DNA of 62,176 nucleotides from a virus (IMGVR_UViG_3300025137_003955:1-62176), one strand, 5' to 3'; positions 33,613 to 43,766 are shown, counted from the first letter of the stretch. A program made the numbers and translations. Notes: generated from the letters alone by a model not told the origin.

Positions 33613-34189
33613 TCCGCGGTTTAATTCCTAAAAAGTTTCTTTTCCTTCTTTTAGACACATAACTGAGAGCATCATCTACAGCAATATAGTAAGGATCTTG
33701 TTCCATTGTTGGTGCTTTTAAATGATAAAAAGGTATTTTTTCGTCTCTAAACATTTCCAAAATTGCTTGGTCTATGTTTATACTGTCCTCTAAGTTTTGT
33801 GCTCTGCCTGTTTGTTCGAAATTGTCTGGTCGCTCTAACATAAAGTTTATGTTATCATATTTGTCATAACATTCACGAGCTAGTTTGTCTATTAGATTGC
33901 TATATAAAGGTCCGTCATATAGTTCTCTATATATGCCACTCAACATTACAGGAGAATCTGTTATTACATAGTCAACTTTACCGACAAGTCTTAATATCTT
34001 TCTGTGTTGGTGTGCTAACATGTATAATTGATCTTTAAGCATGGGTACATTATCTTCCCATACACATTCTTTTGCAAACTCATTATTGAGTTCAACACTA
34101 TATCCTGCCATATTCATTTTATAATATAGTCCTGCGGCTTTAGTGCTCTTGCCAGAGTTTGGTCCACCATAAAAATTTATAACTTTCAT
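33596..34189 (-). CDS. P-loop nucleotide kinase-like protein
   Basis: 197 residues. INFYGGPNSGKST is a Walker A motif near residues 4-16, and VDYVITDSPVML near 92 resembles the Walker B/lid entry of NadR-like and AAA_28 kinases. Basic C-terminus (KRRKRNF). It probably phosphorylates a small nucleoside-like molecule or acts as an ATPase; the substrate is not evident. Confidence 0.6.
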   Translation of the reverse strand: MKVINFYGGPNSGKSTKAAGLYYKMNMAGYSVELNNEFAKECVWEDNVPMLKDQLYMLAHQHRKILRLVGKVDYVITDSPVMLSGIYRELYDGPLYSNLIDKLARECYDKYDNINFMLERPDNFEQTGRAQNLEDSINIDQAILEMFRDEKIPFYHLKAPTMEQDPYYIAVDDALSYVSKRRKRNFLGIKPRNESSS

Positions 34190-34193
34190 TTAC

Positions 34194-34352
34194 TCACCAA
34201 TTGTGTATATTTCCTGCTATAATAAAGAAGCATGTAATAAAATTAACACCAACAATAATTGTTCGTATCATTGCAATCTTATCTGCTTCTGCATCTGTTG
34301 TTCCTTCTTTCTCGCCTATGGCTTTGGCCCATAGCCTCCATAAGTTTTTCAT
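34194..34352 (-). CDS. 52-residue single-span membrane protein
   Basis: ATG at 34352 overlaps the upstream methyltransferase stop as ATGA. The 52-residue product has a charged N-terminus with LWRLWAKAIGEKEG and one hydrophobic span (IIVGVNFITCFFIIAG). It ends 4 nt before the kinase ATG. Coupling on both sides supports it; function unknown. Confidence 0.6.
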   Translation of the reverse strand: MKNLWRLWAKAIGEKEGTTDAEADKIAMIRTIIVGVNFITCFFIIAGNIHNW

Positions 34353-35017
34353 TTATACCCTATTTGCATGTGTCTTGTGTAACTTGGTGTTTTTAAACTT
34401 CCTACGAAATGTGTTTTACTAAGTGGATACTTTTCCTGCATTTCTTCCGCAGTATAGCACACATTTATATGACCGTCAAACTCTTCTGAGTCATTTGTTT
34501 GCATAATTATTAATTGATCGCTACCTGCTGATTCAAACCAATTTGTACTCATATGTTCACAACTGGTATTAATAACTATATCTGGAGATACTTTAATTAG
34601 CTCACCTCCAGTCTCAAATTCCATATGATTTATATCAAGCAAATCTAAATCTGCAACTACACCTTTAAACTTCCATCCGTTTGCTACATGTTTTTGATTA
34701 AACTTTTCCGCCATCTCAATACTTTCTGCGTCTATATCTATTCCATATATACGTTTTATGTTTAAAGCATTTAACATTGGCTCTACAATACTTCCTATCC
34801 AGCACCCTAATAATGCTACAGTTGTATTACTGGGCAATGGTGTTACTTTATATAGTTCTCCCAGCAACCAACTTTTACTTGCTAATTGACCTTTGCTAAA
34901 AGCATCACGTGGATAACGTCTATCCATTACTGCTCTTTCAAAATAACTTGGTGGAATTCTCAGAAAACTATTATCAATATAATCTTCTACATCGTTCCAT
35001 GTTTTAAGATCTATCAT
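34349..35017 (-). CDS. SAM-dependent methyltransferase (class I)
   Basis: 222 residues. VALLGCWIGSIVEPML (~68-83) is motif I with the Gly-rich SAM loop, IYGIDIDAESIEMAEKFN (~90-107) the acidic ribose-binding motif, and VSPDIVINTSCEHM (~144-157) motif IV. The small-molecule, sugar or protein acceptor is not evident. Overlaps the giant repeat protein by 14 nt. Confidence 0.75.
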   Translation of the reverse strand: MIDLKTWNDVEDYIDNSFLRIPPSYFERAVMDRRYPRDAFSKGQLASKSWLLGELYKVTPLPSNTTVALLGCWIGSIVEPMLNALNIKRIYGIDIDAESIEMAEKFNQKHVANGWKFKGVVADLDLLDINHMEFETGGELIKVSPDIVINTSCEHMSTNWFESAGSDQLIIMQTNDSEEFDGHINVCYTAEEMQEKYPLSKTHFVGSLKTPSYTRHMQIGYK

Positions 35018-38000
35018 ACTGCTCCCTTAACCAAGTAAAGTCATTTATTTTATCTAGTTTTGCTAGATTGTCTTTGTTCGCTTCCGCAAACTGGTTCCCC
35101 GCTAGTGCTCCGTTTACTGCTTCTGCTGTAAACTCCTCCTCGCCCCTAGTGTTTATCCAGGCATCTAAACGTTGTTTACTTTCAGCATCATCATTAAGTG
35201 TGAGTTTTACACACTCTCTGAAAGCACTCCTCCAAGTGCTAAATGCATCAGTATTAAATTTAGTAATGCAACTTATTTGTGGCATTGACTTAAATCTATT
35301 GCTTAGACCTGTTGTAAAGTCTAATCCCCAAGATGTAGCATTTCTTACCATATCTGTTGGGAATAGTTTTACTCCTCCATATCCATATTCATCTTGTGTG
35401 ATAGGATTTTTACTAGACCATACATGTACAACTTCTTGGTCGTATACATCTGGAATATAGTCAAATTCAAATTCTTCTGTTATTTCTGCATCTGCATCTA
35501 CTACCCAAAACATTTGGCTTGTTGCTCTAGTAGATGCAACCTTATGAGCTTCAAAAATACCTTCTACATCTCTAACCCATATTAAATTAATATTTAAACT
35601 TTTTGTTCTTATATGGTCTTGTAATTTTCTAAATCCTGCATCAGCATTGGGCTCTTTATAACTTAAGAATATAATATCATAAGGTACAGTTGTACTACCT
35701 ACTTCCCTTACATAGTTTAAATTCTTTATTCTGTTTAATTTTAAGTCATCAGATTTGATGTCTGAATAGTCATTACTTGTAGGCCATAATCTTAAGCCAC
35801 CATATGCATGTACTTTCTTACTGATAGGATTTAACTTTTGCCATGCATGTACTTTACTTGTACTAGTTATTGCAGGCAGATATCCACGATCAAGCAACTT
35901 TTCATCCACTTTCACATCTGGGTCCACAGTCCAAACAAAGGGGGTTTTGATGTCCTTTGTCGCGTTTATGAACTCGTTCTTTTCTAAACTTTGCAAGTGG
36001 ATAACTGGCCATACAGGCCTTAGACTTGCAATAGTATTTATTTGTTTTAAGTGTTCAAAACTATTGTTCTCTATCTCTTTGTCAGTGTATTCGTTGTCTA
36101 AGAACAGATGCTTAGGCACTAATCTGACGCTCGTATATGCGTTGTCTTGGTTAAGAAATACATGTATATACTTTTGATCCCATTGTGTCGGGTAATAATC
36201 AAACTTAAATTCAGGGTCTATTTGTGTAAAAGCGTCTACAACCCAGTACATATTACTGTCAGACTGGGCAGATAGACGCTCATAGACGCTCTGTAAGCCA
36301 TTTTCATAGTCAGATGCCTGTAAGTAATATATAGGATATTCTTTTTGTGTACAAGAAGGTTCTCTAATATATTTAGGTCTGCCTTTAGTTTGAGGCACTT
36401 TAGGGTATAGTGTTACACCACCGTAATCGTACTGCCTATTAGTTATAGGGTTAAGTTTTTGCCATACATGTGTTTTTCCATTATCCCAAATTTTAGGTAC
36501 AAACCCAAAATCAAATGTTTCAAGTACATTTACATCTGGATCTATTACCCAAAACCAACTAGTTGGAGTTTTCATCCGGCCCAGTTCTTCAGATTCAAAT
36601 ACAGGAAATGTAAGTTGCTCTCCAAATGGTGTTGTATTATGAATATTTAATCCGCTATCCTTATGATTAGCAGGTACCCAATATATACCACCCATCTCAT
36701 CTGGGTACTTATGCTCTAACTGTCCTCTAACTTGATAAACATGTATTTGATCTTTTTCGTTTTCGTTCTGCCATGGGACAAATTCAAAATCATTGTCATC
36801 TAACACATACTCTTTATCCACTAACCAGCAATCTTCTGTAATATCGTTATAGTCACTTGGATCACTTACTCTGTATACTGAGAATGTTTTAGCATTTATT
36901 ACTAAAGGGTCTTTATGTATTTTTAATTCATCTGTACTACTATCAGGATACCAATATAAGCCTCCCATTTCTTCTGGGTATTTGTTTGTTAATTGATTGT
37001 GTATATGGAATACATGAACTTTGTTAGTATCAAAAGAATCAGGTGCCCATTTAATACTTTCGTCCAGTCTATATGAACTATCTGCTACCCAACAACTATG
37101 ATCTTTTTTAGGATTTATTGAAGGGTTATCCACAAAGTACATAGGATACTCTGGTATAGCATTTAGCATTTCGGCATGTATAACTATGTCGCCATTCCAA
37201 TCTACTGGTACCCATCTAAGTCCACCTATGCTTTCAGGATACTTATGTCTTAGTTGGTCTCCAACATGAAATGTGTGAATACAATTTTGTTGGAACAATG
37301 GTGGCGCCCATTCTATCTTTTGATTTAACTCGTACTCGATGTCTACTATCCAACAGTCTTGAAATACTTCTGTATATTCGTCTACATTATCTACTTTAAC
37401 AACTGGATAACTTCTATCGCTTGTTGGATTTTTAGCAATGTATTTTATTGTTTCTGTATTATATGCTTTAGGTACTAACTTAACACCGCCACATCTATTG
37501 TCACTTATATTAGTAATACTTTTTGGGTACTTATGTTCTAATTGATTAGGTATTTTAAACACTTGTATTGTTTTTTGGTCGTACTTAGCAGGAACATATT
37601 TAAAAACATCATTAAGTTCGTGTTCGTCGTCTACTAACCAAAACATTTTGGATCTACTTTTCCTAGCAGAAGATTCATAATCATTAATATTATTTGTATA
37701 AAAAATATCATATCTTATAGGTACAATATCTTTTTGGTATTTGTGTTTTGTAAAATCAAATTGTTTATGTACCAGCCTTATACCGCCACAACGGTTATCC
37801 CATGCATCTGTATAATCTGTTGGATATCTTTCCTCTAAATGACCAGGTAATTTAAATACATGTATAAATTCTCTTTCGTGTATTGCAGGAACATATAACA
37901 GTTTACCATTAAACTGAAACTCTCGATCAACTACCCAAAACCAATCTGTTTTACTGCGTTCTGCATATTCACTGTATGCATCTGCTGTAAATTCATCGTC

Positions 38001-38864
38001 ATCTACATAAAATACATCGTAACTTTCATCTTCTATAGGGCAGGCAGGGTGTATTTTTACTTCTGCTTCTTGCCATTTCTTAGGAACTAGTCTTATACCT
38101 CCCATTGCCATAGGATATTTTTCTTGTAACTGGTATGGCATTTTAAAAACATGTATCATACCGTCTTCAAAAGGATTTGGTACCCAATCAAATGTTTTTA
38201 AATTTGTTTTATATTGTGCATCAACTAACCAAACATATTCATCTGCAAATGTATTTCTTTGTCTGTAGTTTTCTACGTCTGTAACAAGCATAACAGGATA
38301 GGATATTTTTATATCTAAAAAGTTATGAAATTTAATATCAGCATCTTTCCATTCTTTAGGATAAAGTTTTATACCACCTTCTTTATCAGGATACTTATGC
38401 TCTAATTGTCCACGTAAATGAAAACTATGTATAAAGTTAGGTTCAAAGTTATTTGGAGCCCAATTAATATCTTGTGGGATTTTGTAATCTTTATCTATAC
38501 ACCATACATGACTAGCATAAGGATTATTATCAAAATATTTGCCTGGAGTTTTAGTATGTAATTTTTCAAAACTTTTTTTACATACTACTTTGTTAATTTC
38601 TTTAGTGCCTTCTGATTTTGTTTTTGGTAAAAGGGTTACACCACCGTAGTTTTGATTGTCCCATTTCCATACATGAGTGTATCCCATGTCATAAGATTCG
38701 GGTCTGTAGTCAAATATGTCTATATCAGTAACTTGTATATTTGGTTCAATAAACCAAAACATTTTTGTATTGGATTTAGCGTCACCTATATTATCTACTT
38801 GTTTTGCAAAAGGTAAACTCTCTTGCAATTCGGTATTATTTCCCATGTAAAATATATCAAACAT
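35004..38864 (-). CDS. Giant protein of about 12 tandem GT-A-like modules
   Basis: 1286 residues made of roughly 12 modules of ~85-120 residues. Each has a W-V-x-D motif (FWVVD, CWIVD, YVWLVD), an F.Y.P or WAP strand, HVF/HVW, and an ending YGGV.L.P or MGGI.L.P. The C-terminal module (YDIIFLSYKEPNAD ... MFWVVDADAE ... YGGVKLFPTD) matches the gene at 56025, a GT-A-like protein. Only some modules keep DxD (KDY near the start, DPDV twice, DADA last); others have lost it. It may be a multi-domain glycosyltransferase or a glycan-binding scaffold. No signal peptide. Confidence 0.7.
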   Translation of the reverse strand: MFDIFYMGNNTELQESLPFAKQVDNIGDAKSNTKMFWFIEPNIQVTDIDIFDYRPESYDMGYTHVWKWDNQNYGGVTLLPKTKSEGTKEINKVVCKKSFEKLHTKTPGKYFDNNPYASHVWCIDKDYKIPQDINWAPNNFEPNFIHSFHLRGQLEHKYPDKEGGIKLYPKEWKDADIKFHNFLDIKISYPVMLVTDVENYRQRNTFADEYVWLVDAQYKTNLKTFDWVPNPFEDGMIHVFKMPYQLQEKYPMAMGGIRLVPKKWQEAEVKIHPACPIEDESYDVFYVDDDEFTADAYSEYAERSKTDWFWVVDREFQFNGKLLYVPAIHEREFIHVFKLPGHLEERYPTDYTDAWDNRCGGIRLVHKQFDFTKHKYQKDIVPIRYDIFYTNNINDYESSARKSRSKMFWLVDDEHELNDVFKYVPAKYDQKTIQVFKIPNQLEHKYPKSITNISDNRCGGVKLVPKAYNTETIKYIAKNPTSDRSYPVVKVDNVDEYTEVFQDCWIVDIEYELNQKIEWAPPLFQQNCIHTFHVGDQLRHKYPESIGGLRWVPVDWNGDIVIHAEMLNAIPEYPMYFVDNPSINPKKDHSCWVADSSYRLDESIKWAPDSFDTNKVHVFHIHNQLTNKYPEEMGGLYWYPDSSTDELKIHKDPLVINAKTFSVYRVSDPSDYNDITEDCWLVDKEYVLDDNDFEFVPWQNENEKDQIHVYQVRGQLEHKYPDEMGGIYWVPANHKDSGLNIHNTTPFGEQLTFPVFESEELGRMKTPTSWFWVIDPDVNVLETFDFGFVPKIWDNGKTHVWQKLNPITNRQYDYGGVTLYPKVPQTKGRPKYIREPSCTQKEYPIYYLQASDYENGLQSVYERLSAQSDSNMYWVVDAFTQIDPEFKFDYYPTQWDQKYIHVFLNQDNAYTSVRLVPKHLFLDNEYTDKEIENNSFEHLKQINTIASLRPVWPVIHLQSLEKNEFINATKDIKTPFVWTVDPDVKVDEKLLDRGYLPAITSTSKVHAWQKLNPISKKVHAYGGLRLWPTSNDYSDIKSDDLKLNRIKNLNYVREVGSTTVPYDIIFLSYKEPNADAGFRKLQDHIRTKSLNINLIWVRDVEGIFEAHKVASTRATSQMFWVVDADAEITEEFEFDYIPDVYDQEVVHVWSSKNPITQDEYGYGGVKLFPTDMVRNATSWGLDFTTGLSNRFKSMPQISCITKFNTDAFSTWRSAFRECVKLTLNDDAESKQRLDAWINTRGEEEFTAEAVNGALAGNQFAEANKDNLAKLDKINDFTWLREQYDRS

Positions 38865-39057
38865 GCTTATTTTTTTCTAGTATATATTGAACGGCTTCTT
38901 CAACATCGTCAATACCTTTATTAATGCCGTCCCATTTTTTATGTAACTCTTCGCCATACACAGGGCAAACACCTTTATGCTCAGGAAGATCTCCTCCGCA
39001 CATTTCACATCTGCCTTCTAATTTACGTTGGATTTTGTGCCAGTTAATCTCGGACAT
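38857..39057 (-). CDS. Small zinc-ribbon-like protein
   Basis: 66 residues with GRCEMCGGDLPEHKGVC (CxxC plus another Cys) followed by an acidic helix. It overlaps neighbours at both ends (8 and 14 nt). A metal-binding adaptor or a peptide substrate of nearby enzymes is possible; neither is shown. Confidence 0.6.
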   Translation of the reverse strand: MSEINWHKIQRKLEGRCEMCGGDLPEHKGVCPVYGEELHKKWDGINKGIDDVEEAVQYILEKNKHV

Positions 39058-40558
39058 GTACCTTTACCCCATAATGTTTGGCAAAGGCTTTGGCATCTTC
39101 TTCGTCGTTTACAATAGGTTGTCCTTTAATGTTTAAACTTGTATTAAGTAACATTGGACAGCCTGTTTTTTTGTAAAACTCTGTGAGAAGTTTATGCAAG
39201 TCAGGATGTTCTTCTTTCCGTACTGTTTGAACACGGCTGGTGCCGTCTTCATGAATTATAGCAGGAAACTCATCTGGCTTTTTACACTTTGCAACAAATT
39301 GCATGTATGGTGCATGTGAAATACCACCCGGCATTTCAAAATAATCATGCACATATTCTTCCAAAATCATTGGTGCAAATGGTCTAAACTTTTGACGTTT
39401 TTTGATAACATTCATTTTATCTTTAACATCAGGCCCTCTTGGATCAGCACATAGGCTTCTATTGCCTAATGCACGTGGTCCAAACTCAGCTCTTCCATTT
39501 GCTATTCCAAAGAGTTCCCCCTCTTTTAAACTTTTTAATGCTTTTTTAATTGGGTATTTACCCTCTATATTATGGCCCAGATACGGTGTATCAAATTTAA
39601 CACGTTTTCCCATTGTGTTATGTAAGTGTAGTGCGGCGGCTCCCAAACTGCTACCACAATCGCCTGGGTTAGGCATTATAAAAATGTTTTTAAATATGTC
39701 TGTCAGCATACTATTGGCTACACAATTAAGTGCTACACCTCCCATATATACTAAATTATTACTACCTGTAATATCTTTGGCATATTGAGCATACGCATTT
39801 ACTCGTTGTTCTACTTGATCTTGTGCGGCCGCGGCCATATCAAATTCGTCAACACCCACAAAACTACCTTTAGGTAGTCCTCTTTGTAGGTTTTCCTTCA
39901 TCTGTATACATTGTCTGTGGCTTATCCATGGATGTTTCATTCTAAAATATCTTTCACCCATCTTTTTACTTAATGGCTTCCAATTTTCTGGTTTACCATA
40001 TGCCGCCATACCCATAAGTATGTATTCATCTTCCATGGGTTTAAGGCCTACATGGTGTGTTACAGCACTATAAAATAAACCTAAACTACTTGGATAAGAA
40101 GTTGTGTGTACTTTCTTTAAATTGCCATTATGCCACTTCCATATAGTTGCTGTATCAAATTCGCCTATGGCATCTATTACCATTACAGCACACTCGTCAA
40201 AATTACTACTTAGTACACCTGCGGCCGCATGGGTCTCATGATGTAAATAATCTTTTATAGGTATACCTTTAAGTTCAGGATAAAACTTTTTAATCCATTG
40301 CTTCTGAGTCGGCTCTCTGAATCCGTACCAGTTACGGCCATACATATTTCTTAGACGTTTAAGCCATGCTTTTTCATGTAATACTATTACGTCAGGTTTG
40401 CCACCTTCCATTGCGGCACTTATCAGTTCATGGTTTATCCAGGCATCATTCTTTACTTTACTATAACGTTCTGAATGTCCAGCAAACTCTATTTGGTCGT
40501 CCTGTAGCATACAGGCACCAGCATCGTGAAATCCAAAACTAAGTCCTAAGATTCTCAT
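39044..40558 (-). CDS. Carbamoyltransferase (NodU/CmcH family)
   Basis: 504 residues. The N-terminal ILGLSFGFHDAGACM and HHETHAAAGV near 125 are the ATP/carbamoyl-phosphate site of the Kae1-like domain. GGVALNCVANS near 270 and NGRAEFGPRALGNRS near 350 (C-terminal YrdC-like/carboxyl domain signature) complete it. Family members transfer a carbamoyl group to a sugar or nucleoside hydroxyl. In this setting a glycan decoration is likely. Full-length and intact. Confidence 0.9.
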   Translation of the reverse strand: MRILGLSFGFHDAGACMLQDDQIEFAGHSERYSKVKNDAWINHELISAAMEGGKPDVIVLHEKAWLKRLRNMYGRNWYGFREPTQKQWIKKFYPELKGIPIKDYLHHETHAAAGVLSSNFDECAVMVIDAIGEFDTATIWKWHNGNLKKVHTTSYPSSLGLFYSAVTHHVGLKPMEDEYILMGMAAYGKPENWKPLSKKMGERYFRMKHPWISHRQCIQMKENLQRGLPKGSFVGVDEFDMAAAAQDQVEQRVNAYAQYAKDITGSNNLVYMGGVALNCVANSMLTDIFKNIFIMPNPGDCGSSLGAAALHLHNTMGKRVKFDTPYLGHNIEGKYPIKKALKSLKEGELFGIANGRAEFGPRALGNRSLCADPRGPDVKDKMNVIKKRQKFRPFAPMILEEYVHDYFEMPGGISHAPYMQFVAKCKKPDEFPAIIHEDGTSRVQTVRKEEHPDLHKLLTEFYKKTGCPMLLNTSLNIKGQPIVNDEEDAKAFAKHYGVKVHVRD

Positions 40559-40704
40559 CTATATATGAAAGGGTCTCTTTTCCTTAATTCTTCTAATTTC
40601 TTTTTAAGTAATGCTTCCTCATCAGGAGTTAAGTCTAAATCATCATTAAAAACTTTGTTTTCATGTTCCTTTTGAGCATCATTTTTTTCTCTTCTTTCTG
40701 TCAT
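40555..40704 (-). CDS. 49-residue charged small protein
   Basis: ATG 40704 overlaps the upstream stop (ATGA), and its own TGA overlaps the carbamoyltransferase ATG. Highly charged (MTERREKNDAQKEHE, LLKKKLEELRKRDP). Perfect coupling on both sides supports translation. Function unknown. Confidence 0.6.
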   Translation of the reverse strand: MTERREKNDAQKEHENKVFNDDLDLTPDEEALLKKKLEELRKRDPFIYR

Positions 40705-41321
40705 GTGAAGTATCTCCATTTATACATTTCTATCAGACTTTGCGCCATAGTATTGTATAATTTCTCATCTTTTATATGCATTGTTTCACTAAAACTATCA
40801 GGCCATATATCTAAATATGTTTCTATAAAACTCTCTTGCGGCTTATAGTATTTACTAGTATCTATGCTATCCCATAGTGGTATCTGGCAGTTCTCTGGTA
40901 TACTATTAAACATGTTACAAAAAACATAATCTATATTTTTATTCTCTAAATATGTTTGCAATGCATACATATATGTAATAGTATCCTCTATTCCAGTTCG
41001 CCAATCTGCTAAATGTAAATCTGCATACCTATAAAACTTTTGTAAATCTATATTCTCACTTTGCTTATATAATGTATAATCTTTACGATCACCATCAAAA
41101 CTAAACTCAAATCTTTCGTGTGTACTCCAGCCAATTATTACTAAATCAACTGTATTGCTCTCACAATATTCCATTGTTGTACGGAGTATACGATGATTTC
41201 CACCACCGCCTTTAGCAATATTTGTTACATCAGAATTAAGGGTTTTTCGTAAAAAATATTTTAGTCCCTTATCACATTCACTTGCTTCAGTATGGCTACA
41301 ACCATTTAGTAAAATATTCAT
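40701..41321 (-). CDS. SGNH-hydrolase-like protein, short paralogue
   Basis: 206 residues. ILLNGCSHTEASE is the nucleophile block (Ser9), IAKGGGGNHRIL the second, and DLVIIGWSTHERFEF the third, as in the two longer relatives. The C-terminal His is probably in SETMHIKDEKLY. The four-base overlap with the radical SAM gene upstream (TGATG-type) points to one operon. Confidence 0.6.
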   Translation of the reverse strand: MNILLNGCSHTEASECDKGLKYFLRKTLNSDVTNIAKGGGGNHRILRTTMEYCESNTVDLVIIGWSTHERFEFSFDGDRKDYTLYKQSENIDLQKFYRYADLHLADWRTGIEDTITYMYALQTYLENKNIDYVFCNMFNSIPENCQIPLWDSIDTSKYYKPQESFIETYLDIWPDSFSETMHIKDEKLYNTMAQSLIEMYKWRYFT

Positions 41322-42622
41322 CTGTTTGATTGATACATTAATCTGTATAGTTCTGGAAGTGCTTCTTCCATACTTTCGTCTCTTTGTTTGTCTAGTAATT
41401 TTGTATACTTTTTAAATGTAATTAATTCTTGTTCCCAATTTTCTTTCCGGTTTTCTCTAAGTGCCTTAATAGTTGCTTCTATACTTTGCACATTTTCAGG
41501 TCTATTTTTTAATACCTTACTTCTTTTTAACCATTCCTCTAATCTGCCTGCGGCTACTTCCCTTACTTGCTCAGGACAGTTTCTAAAATCTAAACTAGTT
41601 GGATAATCACATATTAAGAAAGTAACAAATACCTGTCTACCATATTCTATCTCTAAACTTTCTATAAAGTCTAGTAATTTTGTTATGGTTAAAACATTAT
41701 AAATTTGTATAACAGGAGAGAATAAGACAGTTCCTACAACATCACTGGCACAATAAGTTCTTAAGTTCTTTTCAACTCTGCTCCAATGACTAGCACCACG
41801 TATGTATTCATTTTCATGCCCATAAGCATCTACACTAATACACATTAATACGTTTTTAAACTGCTCTACCAAGTCCAGAAAACGTTTCTGAATGTTGGTC
41901 ATGTTACTGTTGAACACTAGCTCTATATCTTTAGCAATGCCCATTTCCACACACTTCTCCATTATCCAATATACACGTTCAATTATAGTTGGCTCACCAC
42001 CTGTAAAGTATAATTTACTTACACCAGGTAACCATTCTTCTACTTGTCTTAAAAAATCTGGATCGTCTTCCCAATTGGTTAAATTGTCAACAAACTGACC
42101 CCAGGTAAAATTATCTTTTATAAATTGGCCTGCCCTAGGATCAGCAGTTTCTATCTTTTTGTATTCCTTCTGAATTTGACTTGAATTTTGTGGTTGGCAC
42201 ATTCTACACTTCAGGTTACACATATTGCCAAGTCTAAAATCCAAGTACATTGGGGATTCTTCTACTCTATAGTCGTTGTTTATACTACGCTCTATTATCT
42301 CATGGATTTCTTCTCCTCGTCCACTGTACTCGAACCAATCCCTAATATAGTTAGTCCTATAACTAGGGAAGCCCATATCTTCTAAATCATAACAATGCTC
42401 ACAACCTTTTACCACTTCGCCTTCGATCATCTCTTGGCGGATTTTACGCATATGATTGCTATTCCAGACACCCTCTATTTTGTGCCCACGATTTAGGTCT
42501 ACCATACTGCCATCATCATTTTTAAAATTATCACGTGCTACACAGCACCAGCTCACAGTACCTGTAGGCTGAGTCATGATAGATATCCAAGGATAAGGGC
42601 AAAATGTTTTACTGTATTCCAT
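41318..42622 (-). CDS. N-terminal-twitch radical SAM protein 1
   Basis: 434 residues. The radical SAM cluster LGNMCNLKCRMCQP (Cys135, 139, 142) is followed by LYFTGGEPT. Before it lies an N-terminal cysteine set: Cys8, the pair Cys26-Cys27 and Cys74/Cys77 (GCEHC), which should bind an auxiliary 4Fe-4S cluster. This order fits the N-terminal-twitch radical SAM family. Substrate unknown; sugar or peptide chemistry are both possible. First gene after the short SGNH gene in the operon. Confidence 0.85.
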   Translation of the reverse strand: MEYSKTFCPYPWISIMTQPTGTVSWCCVARDNFKNDDGSMVDLNRGHKIEGVWNSNHMRKIRQEMIEGEVVKGCEHCYDLEDMGFPSYRTNYIRDWFEYSGRGEEIHEIIERSINNDYRVEESPMYLDFRLGNMCNLKCRMCQPQNSSQIQKEYKKIETADPRAGQFIKDNFTWGQFVDNLTNWEDDPDFLRQVEEWLPGVSKLYFTGGEPTIIERVYWIMEKCVEMGIAKDIELVFNSNMTNIQKRFLDLVEQFKNVLMCISVDAYGHENEYIRGASHWSRVEKNLRTYCASDVVGTVLFSPVIQIYNVLTITKLLDFIESLEIEYGRQVFVTFLICDYPTSLDFRNCPEQVREVAAGRLEEWLKRSKVLKNRPENVQSIEATIKALRENRKENWEQELITFKKYTKLLDKQRDESMEEALPELYRLMYQSNR

Positions 42623-43766
42623 TCCAGTCTTTCTCTATTAATTTAAAAAACTTAGGGAACACTTTATCGAACTGTTCCTTTCTAAATTTATCTATTTGTT
42701 TCGTTTGTATCAAAAAATTAGTAAATTCTGATGAATTATATTGTTCACCATTCATAAACTTCAATGTATTATTTACATGATCTGCGTTATTTCCCCCATA
42801 TAAAATGTTTATTTTTTCTTTGACTCTTTTAGGCAGTACTTTTGGAGAAATATGGCTAGGTGTAAATACCATGTTGTAGTGTATGTTTATCTCATCAAAA
42901 TGTTTTGATATAAAATCTGTTAATTCTGTCATGTGCATAATATTAAAGATACTTATAGTTTGGAAAATACCTATTGAAAATATTTCAGGATTAAGTTTAC
43001 TAAAATGTCCTAGATTAGTTATAACTTCTGCAAAGTTTCCAGGGAACCTGATGTATTCAAATCGTTCATTTATATCATCTATACTAAGAAATATTTCTAC
43101 TTTTTTAAATTTTTCCCATAAACTTATCCTGCTTTCAGGAAATATACTACCGTTTGTATTATACGATAAGGCAATATTTTTTGCAATGCCTAATTCTACA
43201 CATCTTTCCAGTATTTCATAATGCCTCTCAATCATTAAGGGCTCACCACCAAAGAATTCTAACTTTTCTATATTTTTTAAATGGCTGTCTATATCTTCCC
43301 AAAAATTTTCATTAGTTTTAGGCCACATGCCCAATTTATTAAAGAGTCTAGCACCTTCATTATTAGGATTTATTTTAAGCTCTTCAGCGGCCCATTGACT
43401 ACTAGCAAAACTACTGCATATTCTACATTTACTATTACAAATATTTCCTAATTTTAAATCTAATGCTTTAGTATTTGGTGTAAAGTCCTCTCCCCAATAA
43501 AAGTTTTCTCTTAATCTTTTACTTTGTATTCCTGCTTTTTCTTCATGCCAACAATTATTACATGCCTCTAGTTTTTCGTTATTTAAAAACTTTTGTTGTA
43601 TGTCTTTTAACCACTTACTTTCTTTAACGTCGCTTAGTGTGTCTCCATTTGCCAAATTAAATTCTGTGCCGTCATCTTTTTTAGCAGACTCCTGCATTAT
43701 GCAACACACTGACATTGTGCCATCAGTACGAGCTTCTAAATTAATAAATGGTAGAACGCAACTCAT
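42609..43766 (-). CDS. N-terminal-twitch radical SAM protein 2
   Basis: 385 residues, the shortest of the eight. LGNICNSKCRICSS (Cys110, 114, 117) is the SAM cluster and FFGGEPLM the GGE motif. Auxiliary ligands are Cys3, Cys21-Cys22 and Cys69/Cys72. Overlaps the previous and next members by 14 and 4 nt. Sequence is clearly diverged from its neighbours, so each copy may have its own substrate. Confidence 0.85.
   Translation of the reverse strand: MSCVLPFINLEARTDGTMSVCCIMQESAKKDDGTEFNLANGDTLSDVKESKWLKDIQQKFLNNEKLEACNNCWHEEKAGIQSKRLRENFYWGEDFTPNTKALDLKLGNICNSKCRICSSFASSQWAAEELKINPNNEGARLFNKLGMWPKTNENFWEDIDSHLKNIEKLEFFGGEPLMIERHYEILERCVELGIAKNIALSYNTNGSIFPESRISLWEKFKKVEIFLSIDDINERFEYIRFPGNFAEVITNLGHFSKLNPEIFSIGIFQTISIFNIMHMTELTDFISKHFDEINIHYNMVFTPSHISPKVLPKRVKEKINILYGGNNADHVNNTLKFMNGEQYNSSEFTNFLIQTKQIDKFRKEQFDKVFPKFFKLIEKDWNGIQ

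Noticed and set aside
34201-34422. 73-codon plus-strand ORF
   Set aside because: It is the complement of the coupled 52-residue membrane gene and of the methyltransferase end; TATAAT-like bases nearby lack a properly spaced -35.
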